In this document: positions 52,366 through 60,128 of the stretch, piece by piece | How the letters are laid out: each line of letters starts with the position of its first letter | How positions within the stretch are numbered: position 1 is the stretch's first letter | NCBI RefSeq assembly: GCF_900100395.1 | Contig: NZ_FNFB01000014.1 | Span: forward strand, 62,001-126,000 | Origin: Nonomuraea maritima | Lineage (GTDB): Bacteria > Actinomycetota > Actinomycetes > Streptosporangiales > Streptosporangiaceae | Direction: 5' to 3' | DNA: 64,000 bases | Position numbers and translations under genes: made by a program | Notes under the pieces: model-generated | Told to the model about the DNA's origin: nothing | Database searches by the model: none | The model's input: only the letters and a program-made list of their open reading frames with translations

Positions 52366-53198
52366 GCCAGAACGAGCCCGGGCGCGACTGGTTCGCCCCT
52401 CCCCCCGGCCAGCCGGACAACGAGCCGGCCGCGCCTCCCCGGCCCGTCCGCCCGCCGCAACCCCCGCGCCCGCGACCGCGCCGCCGACGGACCTTCCCCG
52501 ACCAGCGGGTGTGGCCGCCGCCCGCGCCCGCCGAGTCGGTCGAGGGCGCCACGCAGCCCTTCCCCGCCCTGCCGGACACGCGTCCGCTGCCGCCGCGCGC
52601 GCCTGGCCCCGTCGGCGGGGTCGCCGAGCCGCCGCCGCGCCGGCCCAGGACCCTGCTCATGGGGGTGGCGGCGGCCGTCGCGCTGGTGCTGGCGGCCGGT
52701 GCGCCGACCGTGGACGCGTACCTGTTCTACAAGGGCGGCCAGCCGTCCGACATCGTGCACACGGTCGCGGCCGGCAAGGAGAAGACCTTCGAGCACGTGT
52801 CGTGGCAGGCGTCGATCGAGACCATGAAGGCGCCCCAGCCGACCCCGCCAGGACGGCAGTGGGTGAAGATCGTCGTCACCAGGAAGGGCGTCGACGCCAC
52901 CGGCATCAGGCTCACCGGCCGGCCCGAGCTGGAACTGCGCGACCGCGCCGGCCGCGCGTGGGCGGTGGAGATCACCGAGGACGACGTGGCGATCGACGAC
53001 GCCGTGGTCGGCAAGCCGTACACCTACACCGCCAACGCCGTGGTGCCCGAGGGGGTCGCCGGCGAGGTGGAGCTGCGCCTGCGGCCCGACACCACCTACC
53101 GGTCGGACACCCCGACCGACCAGCTCCTCGCCGTGCCGACCGACCCGGCGGAGCAGGAGAAGGCCAAGCACAAGGACGTGCTCGTGTTCAGGCGGTGA
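52362..53198 (+). CDS. Proline-rich single-pass protein with extracytoplasmic beta domain (cluster gene C)
   Basis: 278 residues, start overlapping the stop of gene B by four bases. A 95-residue proline/arginine-rich cytoplasmic tail (PPRPVRPPQPPRPRPRRRR), a TM helix (LLMGVAAAVALVLAAGAPTV) and an outer beta domain (VSWQASIETMKAPQP; QWVKIVVTRKGVDATGIRLT; LELRDRAGRAWAVEI). The long proline-rich tail may bind the cytoplasmic partners. Ends overlapping the convergent membrane protein gene by 11 bp. Confidence 0.65.
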   Translation: MSQNEPGRDWFAPPPGQPDNEPAAPPRPVRPPQPPRPRPRRRRTFPDQRVWPPPAPAESVEGATQPFPALPDTRPLPPRAPGPVGGVAEPPPRRPRTLLMGVAAAVALVLAAGAPTVDAYLFYKGGQPSDIVHTVAAGKEKTFEHVSWQASIETMKAPQPTPPGRQWVKIVVTRKGVDATGIRLTGRPELELRDRAGRAWAVEITEDDVAIDDAVVGKPYTYTANAVVPEGVAGEVELRLRPDTTYRSDTPTDQLLAVPTDPAEQEKAKHKDVLVFRR

Positions 53199-54507
53199 TG
53201 TCCTCGCCGCGCAGCCGCGCCCGCGTGGCCGCGATGTCGAACGAGGCGGCCAGCACGCAGTACACGAGACAGGTGTGCAGCAGCGCCCAGAGGAAGCCGA
53301 GCGGTTTGCCCAGCACGAGCCACAGGAAGGGCACGTCGGAGCCGATCAGCGTGCGGACGGCCCGGTCGAGGTACTCGACGCCCACGGACACGCCCACGTA
53401 GAGCAGGCACGTGAAGCCGAAGAGCGCCATGCCGCCACGGAAGGTGATCCGGAAGGCGTTGAGCACGGGCACCCAGCGGTCCCTGATGCCGCCGACGAAC
53501 CGGTCCACCGCCTGCTGGGTGTAGTCGTGGGTGCGCTCCAGCCGGTCGACTCCGCGCTCCAGCCGGGTGCCGCGCAGGGCGCGGCGGGTGTCGGCCACGG
53601 ACGCGCCGAAGATCAGCGCGGCGATGGCCAGCCAGGTGAGCGGCTCGACCAGGGCCCGCGTGACGTGCGGCCAGACGTCCGCGGCCCAGTTCCAGAACGC
53701 CTCCCAGCCGGGGACGTTCTCCTTCGCGTGCTCCCACGCGTCCGTCGCGACCCCCACGACCTCGCGGTGCGAGGTCCAGTCGCCGCGCAGCTGGGCGAAC
53801 GCGCCGATGGCGTTCAGGCCGCAGAAGACGAACGCGAACTCGGCGAAGGCCGCCGCGACCCCCGCGAACCGCCCCGAGCCCTTCTCCACCATGCGGGAGA
53901 AGAGCACCCGCAGCCCGAAGGTCACCACCATGGCGACCAGCGAGACCTTCCAGTCGAGGCCGATCAGCCCCATCCCGTACGTGATCTTCTCGTCGGTGCC
54001 GTTCGCCACGTTGTTCAGCAGGGGCGTGTAGAAGTCGTCGTCCAGGTTGTGGAACCTGTCCATGGCGTAGAAGTCGGCGGCGTCGCCGTAGTAGAGCTCC
54101 CAGGCGAGGTAGATCGCCGCGAAGGCGGGCGCCACGCGGTCGAGCGCCCCCCAGAACCTCTCGTCCTGCTGTCCGTCGCGTCTGCGGGCCGCCGTCTCCC
54201 ACAGGGCGCCGCGCAGGGCCAGGAACATGCCGGTGGTGACCGTCATGGAGATGAGGATCACGACCGTGACGAGCGCCGTGGTCGCGACCAGGCGGGCCTG
54301 CCACCAGGAGCCGTGCGAGATCTCGGTGGCGGCGTAGAGCACGACCCAGCGGGCCAGCTCACCGGCGGAGAACCACAGGACGAGCGGCAGCGCGCACCTG
54401 CCCGCCAGGCGCATCGCGTGCAGGGGGAGCGCATACGGTGACGGCAGCCGCTGAGCCGGCGCAGGCCCAGGTCCTGCGGGTGACACCACGCCTGTCGAAC
54501 CGGACAT
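53188..54507 (-). CDS. Polytopic membrane protein of the HerA-associated cluster
   Basis: A 439-residue protein with about eight hydrophobic helices (for example LPLVLWFSAGELARWVVLYA, VTVVILISMTVTTGMFLAL, VAMVVTFGLRVLFSRMVEKG, MALFGFTCLLYVGVSVGVEY, FLWLVLGKPLGFLWALLHTC). A long amphipathic soluble loop (about residues 300-360) holds GTRLERGVDRLERTHDYTQQ. No transporter or enzyme family recognised. Gene order, immediately convergent with A-B-C, makes it a candidate channel or scaffold of the same machine. Confidence 0.65.
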   Translation of the reverse strand: MSGSTGVVSPAGPGPAPAQRLPSPYALPLHAMRLAGRCALPLVLWFSAGELARWVVLYAATEISHGSWWQARLVATTALVTVVILISMTVTTGMFLALRGALWETAARRRDGQQDERFWGALDRVAPAFAAIYLAWELYYGDAADFYAMDRFHNLDDDFYTPLLNNVANGTDEKITYGMGLIGLDWKVSLVAMVVTFGLRVLFSRMVEKGSGRFAGVAAAFAEFAFVFCGLNAIGAFAQLRGDWTSHREVVGVATDAWEHAKENVPGWEAFWNWAADVWPHVTRALVEPLTWLAIAALIFGASVADTRRALRGTRLERGVDRLERTHDYTQQAVDRFVGGIRDRWVPVLNAFRITFRGGMALFGFTCLLYVGVSVGVEYLDRAVRTLIGSDVPFLWLVLGKPLGFLWALLHTCLVYCVLAASFDIAATRARLRGEDITA

Positions 54508-54568
54508 CCGTGGAATCGTAGCGTTACGCCACCTTGCAGCGCACCCGTACCGGATGTCACGAACGCGA

Positions 54569-54597
54569 AGGCCCGCGTCCAGGAAGGACGCGGGCCT
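54569..54597 (-). terminator. Hairpin terminator after the DUF1416 gene
   Basis: AGGCCCGCGTCC (54569-54580) pairs with GGACGCGGGCCT (54586-54597), a perfect 12-bp stem with loop AGGAA, 19 bases past the stop. Confidence 0.75.
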
Positions 54598-54615
54598 CGT
54601 ACGGAGGTACGGCCG

Positions 54616-54921
54616 TCAGACGGCGACCGCGAGCTGGGCGACCTCGCCCAGCTTCGCCTCGACCTGGACGTCGCGGGTCACGCCGCCGCCCGCGATGATG
54701 CGGACGGTCCAGTCGCCCGGAGCGGCGAAGAAGCGGAAGACGCCCTCGTCGGACACGACGACCTCGCCGGTGAACTCACCGGAGTGGTCGAGCAGCCGCG
54801 CGTAGGCGGTGCCGGCGCCGGTCACCACGCCCTGGATGACGGCCTGGTTGGTCAGATCGATCCCGGCGGGCAGCGCCACGGTCTGCTCCGGTGCGCCGCA
54901 TCCCTGTGCAGGTGTGGTCAT
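54616..54921 (-). CDS. DUF1416-family protein
   Basis: A 101-residue all-beta protein (VIQGVVTGAGTAYARLLDHS, then EFTGEVVVSDEGVFRFFAAP) with a cysteine in QGCGAPEQT. DUF1416 proteins are almost always encoded next to thiosulfate sulfurtransferase in actinobacteria. Its ATG overlaps the stop of the sulfurtransferase gene by four bases. It may be a partner or persulfide acceptor; function unproven. Confidence 0.9.
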   Translation of the reverse strand: MTTPAQGCGAPEQTVALPAGIDLTNQAVIQGVVTGAGTAYARLLDHSGEFTGEVVVSDEGVFRFFAAPGDWTVRIIAGGGVTRDVQVEAKLGEVAQLAVAV

Positions 54922-55757
54922 CGTGCCTCTCCAAGCTCGATCGGCACGCCCACGAGCGAGCCGTATTCGGTCCATGATCCGTCGTAGTTCTTCACGTTGT
55001 CCTGGCCGAGCAGCTCGTGCAGCACGAACCAGGTGTGCGCCGAGCGCTCGCCGATGCGGCAGTAGGCGATGGTGTCCTTGCCGAAGTCGACGCCGGCCTC
55101 CTGGTAGAGGGTCTTGAGGTCGTCGTCGGACTTGAAGGTGCCGTCGTCGTTGGCAGCCTTCGACCAGGGGATGTTGCGGGCCGTCGGCACGTGGCCGCCG
55201 CGCTGGGCAGCCTCCTGCGGCAGGTGGGCGGGAGCCAGCAGCTTGCCGGTGAACTCGTCGGGCGAGCGCACGTCGACCAGGTTGAGCTTGCCGATCGCGG
55301 CCACGACGTCGTCGCGGAAGGCGCGGATGCCGGCGTCCTGCTCGGTGGCGACGTACTGGGTCCTCGCGCGCTCGGCCACGTCGCGCACCAGCTCGCGGGA
55401 GTCGAGCTCCCACTTCTTGCGCCCGCCGTCGAGCAGCTTCACGTCCTGGTGGCCGTAGAGCTTGAAGTACCAGTACGCGTAGGCGGCGAACCAGTTGTTG
55501 TTGCCGCCGTAGAGCACCACGGTGTCGTCGTTGGCGATGCCGCGGTCGGACAGCAGGGCCTCGAAGCCCGTCTTGTCGACGAAGTCGCGGCGGACCGGGT
55601 CCTGGAGGTCGGTCCTCCAGTCGACCTTCACGGCGCCACGGATGTGGCCCTTGTCGTAGGCACTGACGTCCTCGTCGACCTCGACGAGGACGACCTTCGG
55701 GTTGTCGAGGTTGGCCTCGACCCAGTCGGCGTCCACCAGGGCGGCAGAGCGGCTCAT
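54918..55757 (-). CDS. Thiosulfate sulfurtransferase (rhodanese, CysA/SseA-type)
   Basis: 279 residues, two rhodanese domains. The N-terminal domain is structural (SAYDKGHIRGAVKVDWRTDL; VVLYGGNNNWFAAYAYWY); the C-terminal domain carries C233 in IAYCRIGERSAHTWF, the active-site loop of actinobacterial CysA2/SseA enzymes. It transfers sulfane sulfur from thiosulfate, supplying cofactor and thiol-repair pathways. Coupled to the DUF1416 and DUF4395 genes by four-base overlaps. Confidence 0.92.
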   Translation of the reverse strand: MSRSAALVDADWVEANLDNPKVVLVEVDEDVSAYDKGHIRGAVKVDWRTDLQDPVRRDFVDKTGFEALLSDRGIANDDTVVLYGGNNNWFAAYAYWYFKLYGHQDVKLLDGGRKKWELDSRELVRDVAERARTQYVATEQDAGIRAFRDDVVAAIGKLNLVDVRSPDEFTGKLLAPAHLPQEAAQRGGHVPTARNIPWSKAANDDGTFKSDDDLKTLYQEAGVDFGKDTIAYCRIGERSAHTWFVLHELLGQDNVKNYDGSWTEYGSLVGVPIELGEAR

Positions 55758-56167
55758 TGAGAAACCTCCGTTGTGGCAGCGGGTAGCAGGCGACGGACGA
55801 GCAGGTACATCTCGCAGCCGAGGCAGAATCCGAAGGCTGCGTTGAGGAAGGCGGCGAGGAGTGCCGCGGCCGTGGCCACGAGGGCCAGCGGCGTGATCCC
55901 GGCGAGGTATCCGATCAACCCCGCGACCCCGAAGACCAACCCGACGCCCTGCGCGAAGCGGGGCGGACGGGAATCCTCGGTGTACGTCGGAGCGCTCCTG
56001 ACCACCGCCATGAAGAGCAGCGCGTACGGCGAACGCCATACGACTCCGCACGCGAAGACCAGGACCTGGAAGGTGAGCAGCCCTGAACTCCCCGTCACCA
56101 GGACGGCGGCGAGAACCAGGGAGGTAACGGCCGCGCCGAAGCGCAGCGCTCTGGGGTCGGCACGCAT
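55754..56167 (-). CDS. DUF4395-family membrane protein
   Basis: A 137-residue protein starting at ATG 56167, eight bases after GGAG. It has about four hydrophobic helices and FCLGCEMYLLVRRLLP at the C-terminus, where the C-x-x-C pair is the DUF4395 hallmark. R-F-x-x-x-V-T at the N-terminus fits the family. It sits in the sulfurtransferase/thioredoxin operon and may be a membrane thiol-redox component. Function unknown. Confidence 0.85.
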   Translation of the reverse strand: MRADPRALRFGAAVTSLVLAAVLVTGSSGLLTFQVLVFACGVVWRSPYALLFMAVVRSAPTYTEDSRPPRFAQGVGLVFGVAGLIGYLAGITPLALVATAAALLAAFLNAAFGFCLGCEMYLLVRRLLPAATTEVSQ

Positions 56168-56380
56168 CGCGGATGCTCCTGAAGGCTCGACGGGAGCGGA
56201 ACGGATGTCCGCACGATCGTCCTCAGGCAGCGGGACAGAGCGCAGTGGCGACGCGGCAGAAATCAACCGCGCGTCGCTTGGTCAGCAGCTCTGTCGATGG
56301 TCCCACGGGGACGAGATTACTCGGCGTCTCGCCATCTGTCACATCTCGTCCGGTTGCTGAGATGGAACGGACGGACCGGG

Positions 56381-56797
56381 TCACCGGTCCTCCGACGTCG
56401 CGCCGGCCAGCGCGACCAGCACGTCCGCCTTGCGCGGCAGGCCCGCCGCCTGCTTCACCACGGCCCCTGTCGAGTCGAGGACGAGGACGGTGGGCGTGCG
56501 CACGACGCCCAGCCGGCGCACCAGGTCGAGCCGGGACTCGGCGTCGATCTCGATGTGGCTCACCCCCGGCACGAGGGCGCTCACGTCGGCCAGGATGCGC
56601 CTGGTCGCCCGGCACGGCTGGCAGAACGCGGTCGAGAACTGCACGAGCGTGGCCCGCTCGCCCAGCACGGCGCCGAGGTCGTCCGCCGACAGCCGCGTGC
56701 CGTCGCTGTCGCGTACGCGTCCGTCGCGGCGCAGCCTGATCACCCCGATCGTCGTCGCGAGCGCCGGCGTCGCCGGCGCCACCCACCAACCAGCCAT
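56381..56797 (-). CDS. Thioredoxin-family protein
   Basis: 138 residues. A hydrophobic lead precedes a thioredoxin fold with C59-Q-P-C62 in FSTAFCQPCRATRRIL, then VSHIEIDAESRLDLVRRLGV and the cis-proline in RTPTVLVLDS. The active-site sequence CQPC is unusual compared with CGPC. It is 213 bp upstream of the DUF4395 gene on the same strand and probably feeds reductant to this sulfur-handling cluster. Start uncertain (56797 or 56809). Confidence 0.85.
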   Translation of the reverse strand: MAGWWVAPATPALATTIGVIRLRRDGRVRDSDGTRLSADDLGAVLGERATLVQFSTAFCQPCRATRRILADVSALVPGVSHIEIDAESRLDLVRRLGVVRTPTVLVLDSTGAVVKQAAGLPRKADVLVALAGATSEDR

Positions 56798-56833
56798 CGT
56801 CGGGTGCAACCGCGCGGGCGCGCGATTGCTTCC

Positions 56834-57619
56834 CTACCGCTCCACCGGGATCTCGACGAGCAGGGCGCCCGTGCCGTCGACGACCTCGAACCTGTCGATG
56901 TCGCGCAGGGCGAGCGTCGTCCGCAGCTGGTAGGCGGCGTTGTCCTGGTAGCCCGCGGCGCCGACGACCCAGCTGCCGCTGGTGTCGTGCCGGCCGTCGC
57001 GGGCCACCACGACGAGCCGGCAGTTCGTGCCGGACGGCACCCCGCCGACCACCACGCCCAGCTCCGTGCCGGCCGCCGCGGGGAAGGCCGTCACGGTGGC
57101 GGTGTAGCCCTTGGGCCGGTTCGCTCCGGGGAACTCCTGGCCGGCGACCGCCTGCAGCTGCCGGTCCTCGGCGTTCGGCGACGGCACCGCCTTGCGCGCG
57201 AGCGTCTCGGGCGCCTGGTCGGCCTGGAAGGCGCGGCTTTCGGGCGCGGGCGGCGCCGAGGCCGCCACGACCGACGTCGAGCCGCCGCCGTGCGAGCTCT
57301 GGACGGCCGTCCACACCGTGCCGCCCGTCACCAGGACGGCGGCCGAGGCCGCCACGGCCAGCAGCGCGCGGGCCCGCCTCGTGCGCCTCGCGCGGTCGCT
57401 CAGCAGCCGCTCGAGCACCTGGCGCGGCGGGCTCGCCACCAGCTCGACGTCGCGCTCCGACACCTTGCCCAGGAAACCCGCCACGCCTTCGAGGTCGAGC
57501 AGCTCCGCCCCGCACGCCTCGCAGGTGGCGAGGTGCAGGTCGACCTCGGTCGCCTCGTCCTCGTCGAGCGCGCCGAGAGCGTGCGCGCCCAGCGCGATCC
57601 TGACCTCCTCGCATGTCAT
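56834..57619 (-). CDS. Anti-sigma factor with zinc-finger (ZAS) domain
   Basis: 261 residues. The N-terminal zf-HC2 domain has the H-x3-C-x2-C motif in LHLATCEACGAELL. One TM helix (ALLAVAASAAVLVTGGTVW) leads to an extracellular beta domain (YTATVTAFPAAAGTELGVVV, then GTNCRLVVVARDGRHDTSGS). It binds and holds the adjacent ECF sigma factor. The ATG overlaps the sigma gene stop by one base. The signal is unknown; the zinc site would permit redox release. Confidence 0.9.
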   Translation of the reverse strand: MTCEEVRIALGAHALGALDEDEATEVDLHLATCEACGAELLDLEGVAGFLGKVSERDVELVASPPRQVLERLLSDRARRTRRARALLAVAASAAVLVTGGTVWTAVQSSHGGGSTSVVAASAPPAPESRAFQADQAPETLARKAVPSPNAEDRQLQAVAGQEFPGANRPKGYTATVTAFPAAAGTELGVVVGGVPSGTNCRLVVVARDGRHDTSGSWVVGAAGYQDNAAYQLRTTLALRDIDRFEVVDGTGALLVEIPVER

Positions 57620-58176
57620 CACGGCGCCAGCCCCCGTTCCTCGAGCGCCAGTTTGAGCGCGCGCAGCGCGTAGTACGTGCGCGACTTGACGGTTCCTGGC
57701 GGTATGCCGAGCGTTTCCGACGCCTCCTTCACCGACCGTCCCCGGTAGTAGACCTCCTGCAGCACGTCGCGGTGCTCGGGCCGCAGCGCCGCCAGCGCCT
57801 CGGCCACCGCCCACGACTCGACGGCGCGCTCCAGCTCGTCCTCGGCCGGGACGACGGCGAGGGCCTCGTCGCCCGTCTCCGGCGGCCGGGACCTCCTGGC
57901 GCGATGCTGGTCGACGACGAGGTTGCGGGCCACCGTGAACAGCCACGCCCTGATCGGCCTTCCGGCCAGGGCCTCGGGATGCCGCCAGGCCCTCAGCAGG
58001 GTCTCCTGGACGACGTCCTCTGCCCGTCCTGAGTCATTGGTCAGTCGCAGGACGTAGCCGTACAGCGGCCCGGCGTGCTCGTCGAAGAGGGTCTTCACGA
58101 GTTCCTCGTCGGCGGTGCCCGCTGCGCTCACATCCCCATCACGTACGGCGGGGCGAAGCGGTTCGACCTCATCCAC
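57619..58176 (-). CDS. ECF-type RNA polymerase sigma factor (SigL-like)
   Basis: A 185-residue sigma factor. Region 2: LFDEHAGPLYGYVLRLTNDS, RAEDVVQETLLRAWRHPE. Region 2.4: IRAWLFTVARNLVVDQHRAR. Region 4 HTH: LRPEHRDVLQEVYYRGRSVK, then EASETLGIPPGTVKSRTYYA. The pattern resembles SigL/SigK-type ECF factors that pair with ZAS anti-sigma proteins, here encoded just downstream. Starts may vary (58176, or the GTG at the VSAAG segment). Its 5' end overlaps the LmeA-like gene by eight bases. Confidence 0.9.
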   Translation of the reverse strand: MDEVEPLRPAVRDGDVSAAGTADEELVKTLFDEHAGPLYGYVLRLTNDSGRAEDVVQETLLRAWRHPEALAGRPIRAWLFTVARNLVVDQHRARRSRPPETGDEALAVVPAEDELERAVESWAVAEALAALRPEHRDVLQEVYYRGRSVKEASETLGIPPGTVKSRTYYALRALKLALEERGLAP

Positions 58177-58831
58177 GAATCGGCACGTCAGTCGCCGTGG
58201 CCGTGAACTCGAGGCCCAGCGGCACGCTCCTGACCCGGGTGAGGCGCACGTCGAACGGTAGACCGTCGAACGGCAGGTCGAAGGTCATCAGCTGGGCGAC
58301 CGCGTCGGGCACGCCCTCGACCTTCTCCGCCCGCAGTCTGATGCGGCCGTCGGTCACCTCGACGCGCATCGTGGCGTCGATCTTCAGCTTGTTCGCCCCC
58401 ACCATGACCTCTCCCGACGCCGTCAGGCGCCTCCCGTCGCTGCCGATCTTGATGCCGTCGGGCGCGAACCTGTCGAGGGTCTGCTTCGTCAGCGTGCCGC
58501 TGACGGTGACCCGCCCGGCCCGGACGTCGGGACGGTTGCGCAGGATGTCGCCCAGCGGCGCCGTCACGTCGTAGGCCACGCCGCGCAGGTCGCGCACCGG
58601 CACACCACCGTACGTCAGCGTGCCGAGGTCGAACCGCACCTCCGGGTAGTGGCCGGAGAGCGCCTGGGTGAGGAACGGCACGCCCTCGATGGTCACCGTG
58701 GGCGTGCCGCTGAGGTCGGCGCTCGCGGCGATCCGGTTCGCCAGGTCGCGCTGGACCCCGGCCACGGCCACGCGGTCGAGCGCGACAAGGACGAGGATGA
58801 GCACGATCAGGGAGATGATCAGCTTCCGCAT
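58169..58831 (-). CDS. LmeA/DUF2993-family phospholipid-binding protein
   Basis: A 220-residue secreted or periplasm-facing protein: N-terminal signal/TM (LIISLIVLILVLVALDRVAV), then a DUF2993 beta-sandwich lipid-binding domain (VTIEGVPFLTQALSGHYPEV; VMVGANKLKIDATMRVEVTD). LmeA of mycobacteria binds phospholipids and is needed for lipomannan elongation. Overlaps the sigma gene, so it is co-translated with the envelope-stress regulators. Confidence 0.88.
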   Translation of the reverse strand: MRKLIISLIVLILVLVALDRVAVAGVQRDLANRIAASADLSGTPTVTIEGVPFLTQALSGHYPEVRFDLGTLTYGGVPVRDLRGVAYDVTAPLGDILRNRPDVRAGRVTVSGTLTKQTLDRFAPDGIKIGSDGRRLTASGEVMVGANKLKIDATMRVEVTDGRIRLRAEKVEGVPDAVAQLMTFDLPFDGLPFDVRLTRVRSVPLGLEFTATATDVPIRG

Positions 58832-58935
58832 GGGGCTCCTGCTTCGGGCCGGGGGTGGCTGGGGTCACTCATTCCCGCGCGGGGCGCGCGTTCACCCGTG
58901 TCCGCCGGGCGCCGCGCGTCCGCCCAGCCTCCCAC

Positions 58936-59187
58936 TCAGCCTCCCGCGAAGGGCGGCAGCACCTCGACCGTCACCCCGTCGGCGAGAATCACCTCGTCAT
59001 GGGCCCTTTTGCCGACCGGGGCGCCGTCCACGAGGAACGAGCAGCGCTGCACGACGCGGGCGAGTTCGGCGCGGTCCTGTGTGATTTTGCTCATGAGATC
59101 GCGCAGGGTCTCCGCGTCGAACTGTTCCTCGGGAACACCGGCCGCATCCTTGGCCGCGGCCCAATAACGTACCTTTCCTATGGCCAT
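58936..59187 (-). CDS. MoaD/ThiS-family sulfur-carrier protein
   Basis: An 83-residue ubiquitin-like protein: VRYWAAAKDAAGVPEEQFDA, then SFLVDGAPVG and the C-terminal diglycine in VEVLPPFAGG, which carries the thiocarboxylate after activation. The length fits MoaD (molybdopterin synthase small subunit) or a cysteine-synthesis carrier such as CysO. No partner activating enzyme is next to it; a rhodanese lies 3 kb away. Confidence 0.85.
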   Translation of the reverse strand: MAIGKVRYWAAAKDAAGVPEEQFDAETLRDLMSKITQDRAELARVVQRCSFLVDGAPVGKRAHDEVILADGVTVEVLPPFAGG

Positions 59188-59310
59188 GCCATCCTCACAA
59201 TCTATATAGGCCTATTGTGCGTCCGCCTTAACGCATTCGTTTCAGCGGACGGGGTGTTCACCTGCTGGTCACGCAATGAGCGCTCCATACTCGTGGGATA
59301 TCCTCACGGA

Positions 59311-59340
59311 GGGACCTGGGCAACGTAGCCCCCGGGTCCC
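59311..59340 (+). promoter_or_regulatory. Leader hairpin upstream of glnR
   Basis: GGGACCTGGGC (59311-59321) pairs with GCCCCCGGGTCCC (59328-59340), about 10 pairs with a small bulge and loop AACGTA. It ends about ten bases before the GAGGAGG ribosome site. It could affect glnR translation or mRNA stability. Confidence 0.4.
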
Positions 59341-59361
59341 TGCGCGTTTGAGGAGGCCGTG

Positions 59362-60054
59362 ATGAGCAATCTGCTCCTGCTGACCAACGCCCTCGAGCCT
59401 TCTTCGGAGGTGCTTCCGGCGCTCGGTCTGCTGCTCCACTCGGTCCGCGTCTCACCGGCGGAGGCGTCCGCCCTCATCGACACCCCGCCCAGCGACGCGG
59501 TGCTCGTCGACGCGCGCAAGGAGCTCGCCCACGCCAAGAGCCTGTGCCGGCTGATCCGCACCACCGGCATCGACTGCCCGCTCCTCGTGATCGTCACCGA
59601 GGGCGGGCTGGCCGCGATGACCAGCGAGTGGGGCGTCGACGACGTGCTGCTCGACAGCGCCGGGCCGGCCGAGGTCGAGGCCCGCCTGCGCATGGCCACC
59701 GGCCGCATCTCGCAGGCCGCCACCGGGGACGTCCCCGACGAGATCCGCAGCGGCGACCTGACCATCGACGAGGCGACCTACACCGCGCGGCTGCGCGGCC
59801 GGGTGCTCGACCTCACGTTCAAGGAGTTCGAGCTGCTCAAGTACCTCGCCCAGCATCCCGGACGGGTCTTCACCCGCGCCCAGTTGCTGCAGGAGGTCTG
59901 GGGCTACGACTACTTCGGCGGCACCCGCACGGTCGACGTGCACGTCCGGCGACTGCGCGCCAAGCTGGGCAACGAGTACGAATCCCTCATCGGCACGGTC
60001 CGTAACGTCGGCTACCGCTTCGTTCCCGACCGCGCCGACACCGCCAACGTCTGA
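59362..60054 (+). CDS. glnR: GlnR, OmpR-family nitrogen regulator (orphan response regulator)
   Basis: 230 residues, ATG 59362 with GAGGAGG five bases upstream. The atypical receiver (LLLLTNALEPSSEVLPALGL; DAVLVDARKELAHAKSLC) retains an Asp but not the full phosphorylation pocket, as in Streptomyces GlnR. The winged helix is VLDLTFKEFELLKYLAQHPG, RVFTRAQLLQEVWGYDYFGG, TRTVDVHVRRLRAKLG, VGYRFVPD. It activates glnA, amtB and nitrate-assimilation genes during nitrogen limitation, and needs no cognate kinase. The assignment rests on close recalled similarity. Confidence 0.88.
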   Translation: MSNLLLLTNALEPSSEVLPALGLLLHSVRVSPAEASALIDTPPSDAVLVDARKELAHAKSLCRLIRTTGIDCPLLVIVTEGGLAAMTSEWGVDDVLLDSAGPAEVEARLRMATGRISQAATGDVPDEIRSGDLTIDEATYTARLRGRVLDLTFKEFELLKYLAQHPGRVFTRAQLLQEVWGYDYFGGTRTVDVHVRRLRAKLGNEYESLIGTVRNVGYRFVPDRADTANV

Positions 60055-60128
60055 CCCCCGTTTCGAGCCGTCGAGTCTTAACCCCGAATTTCCCCCATAA
60101 AGCGTAAATTCCTGGAATGCAGCCGAGC

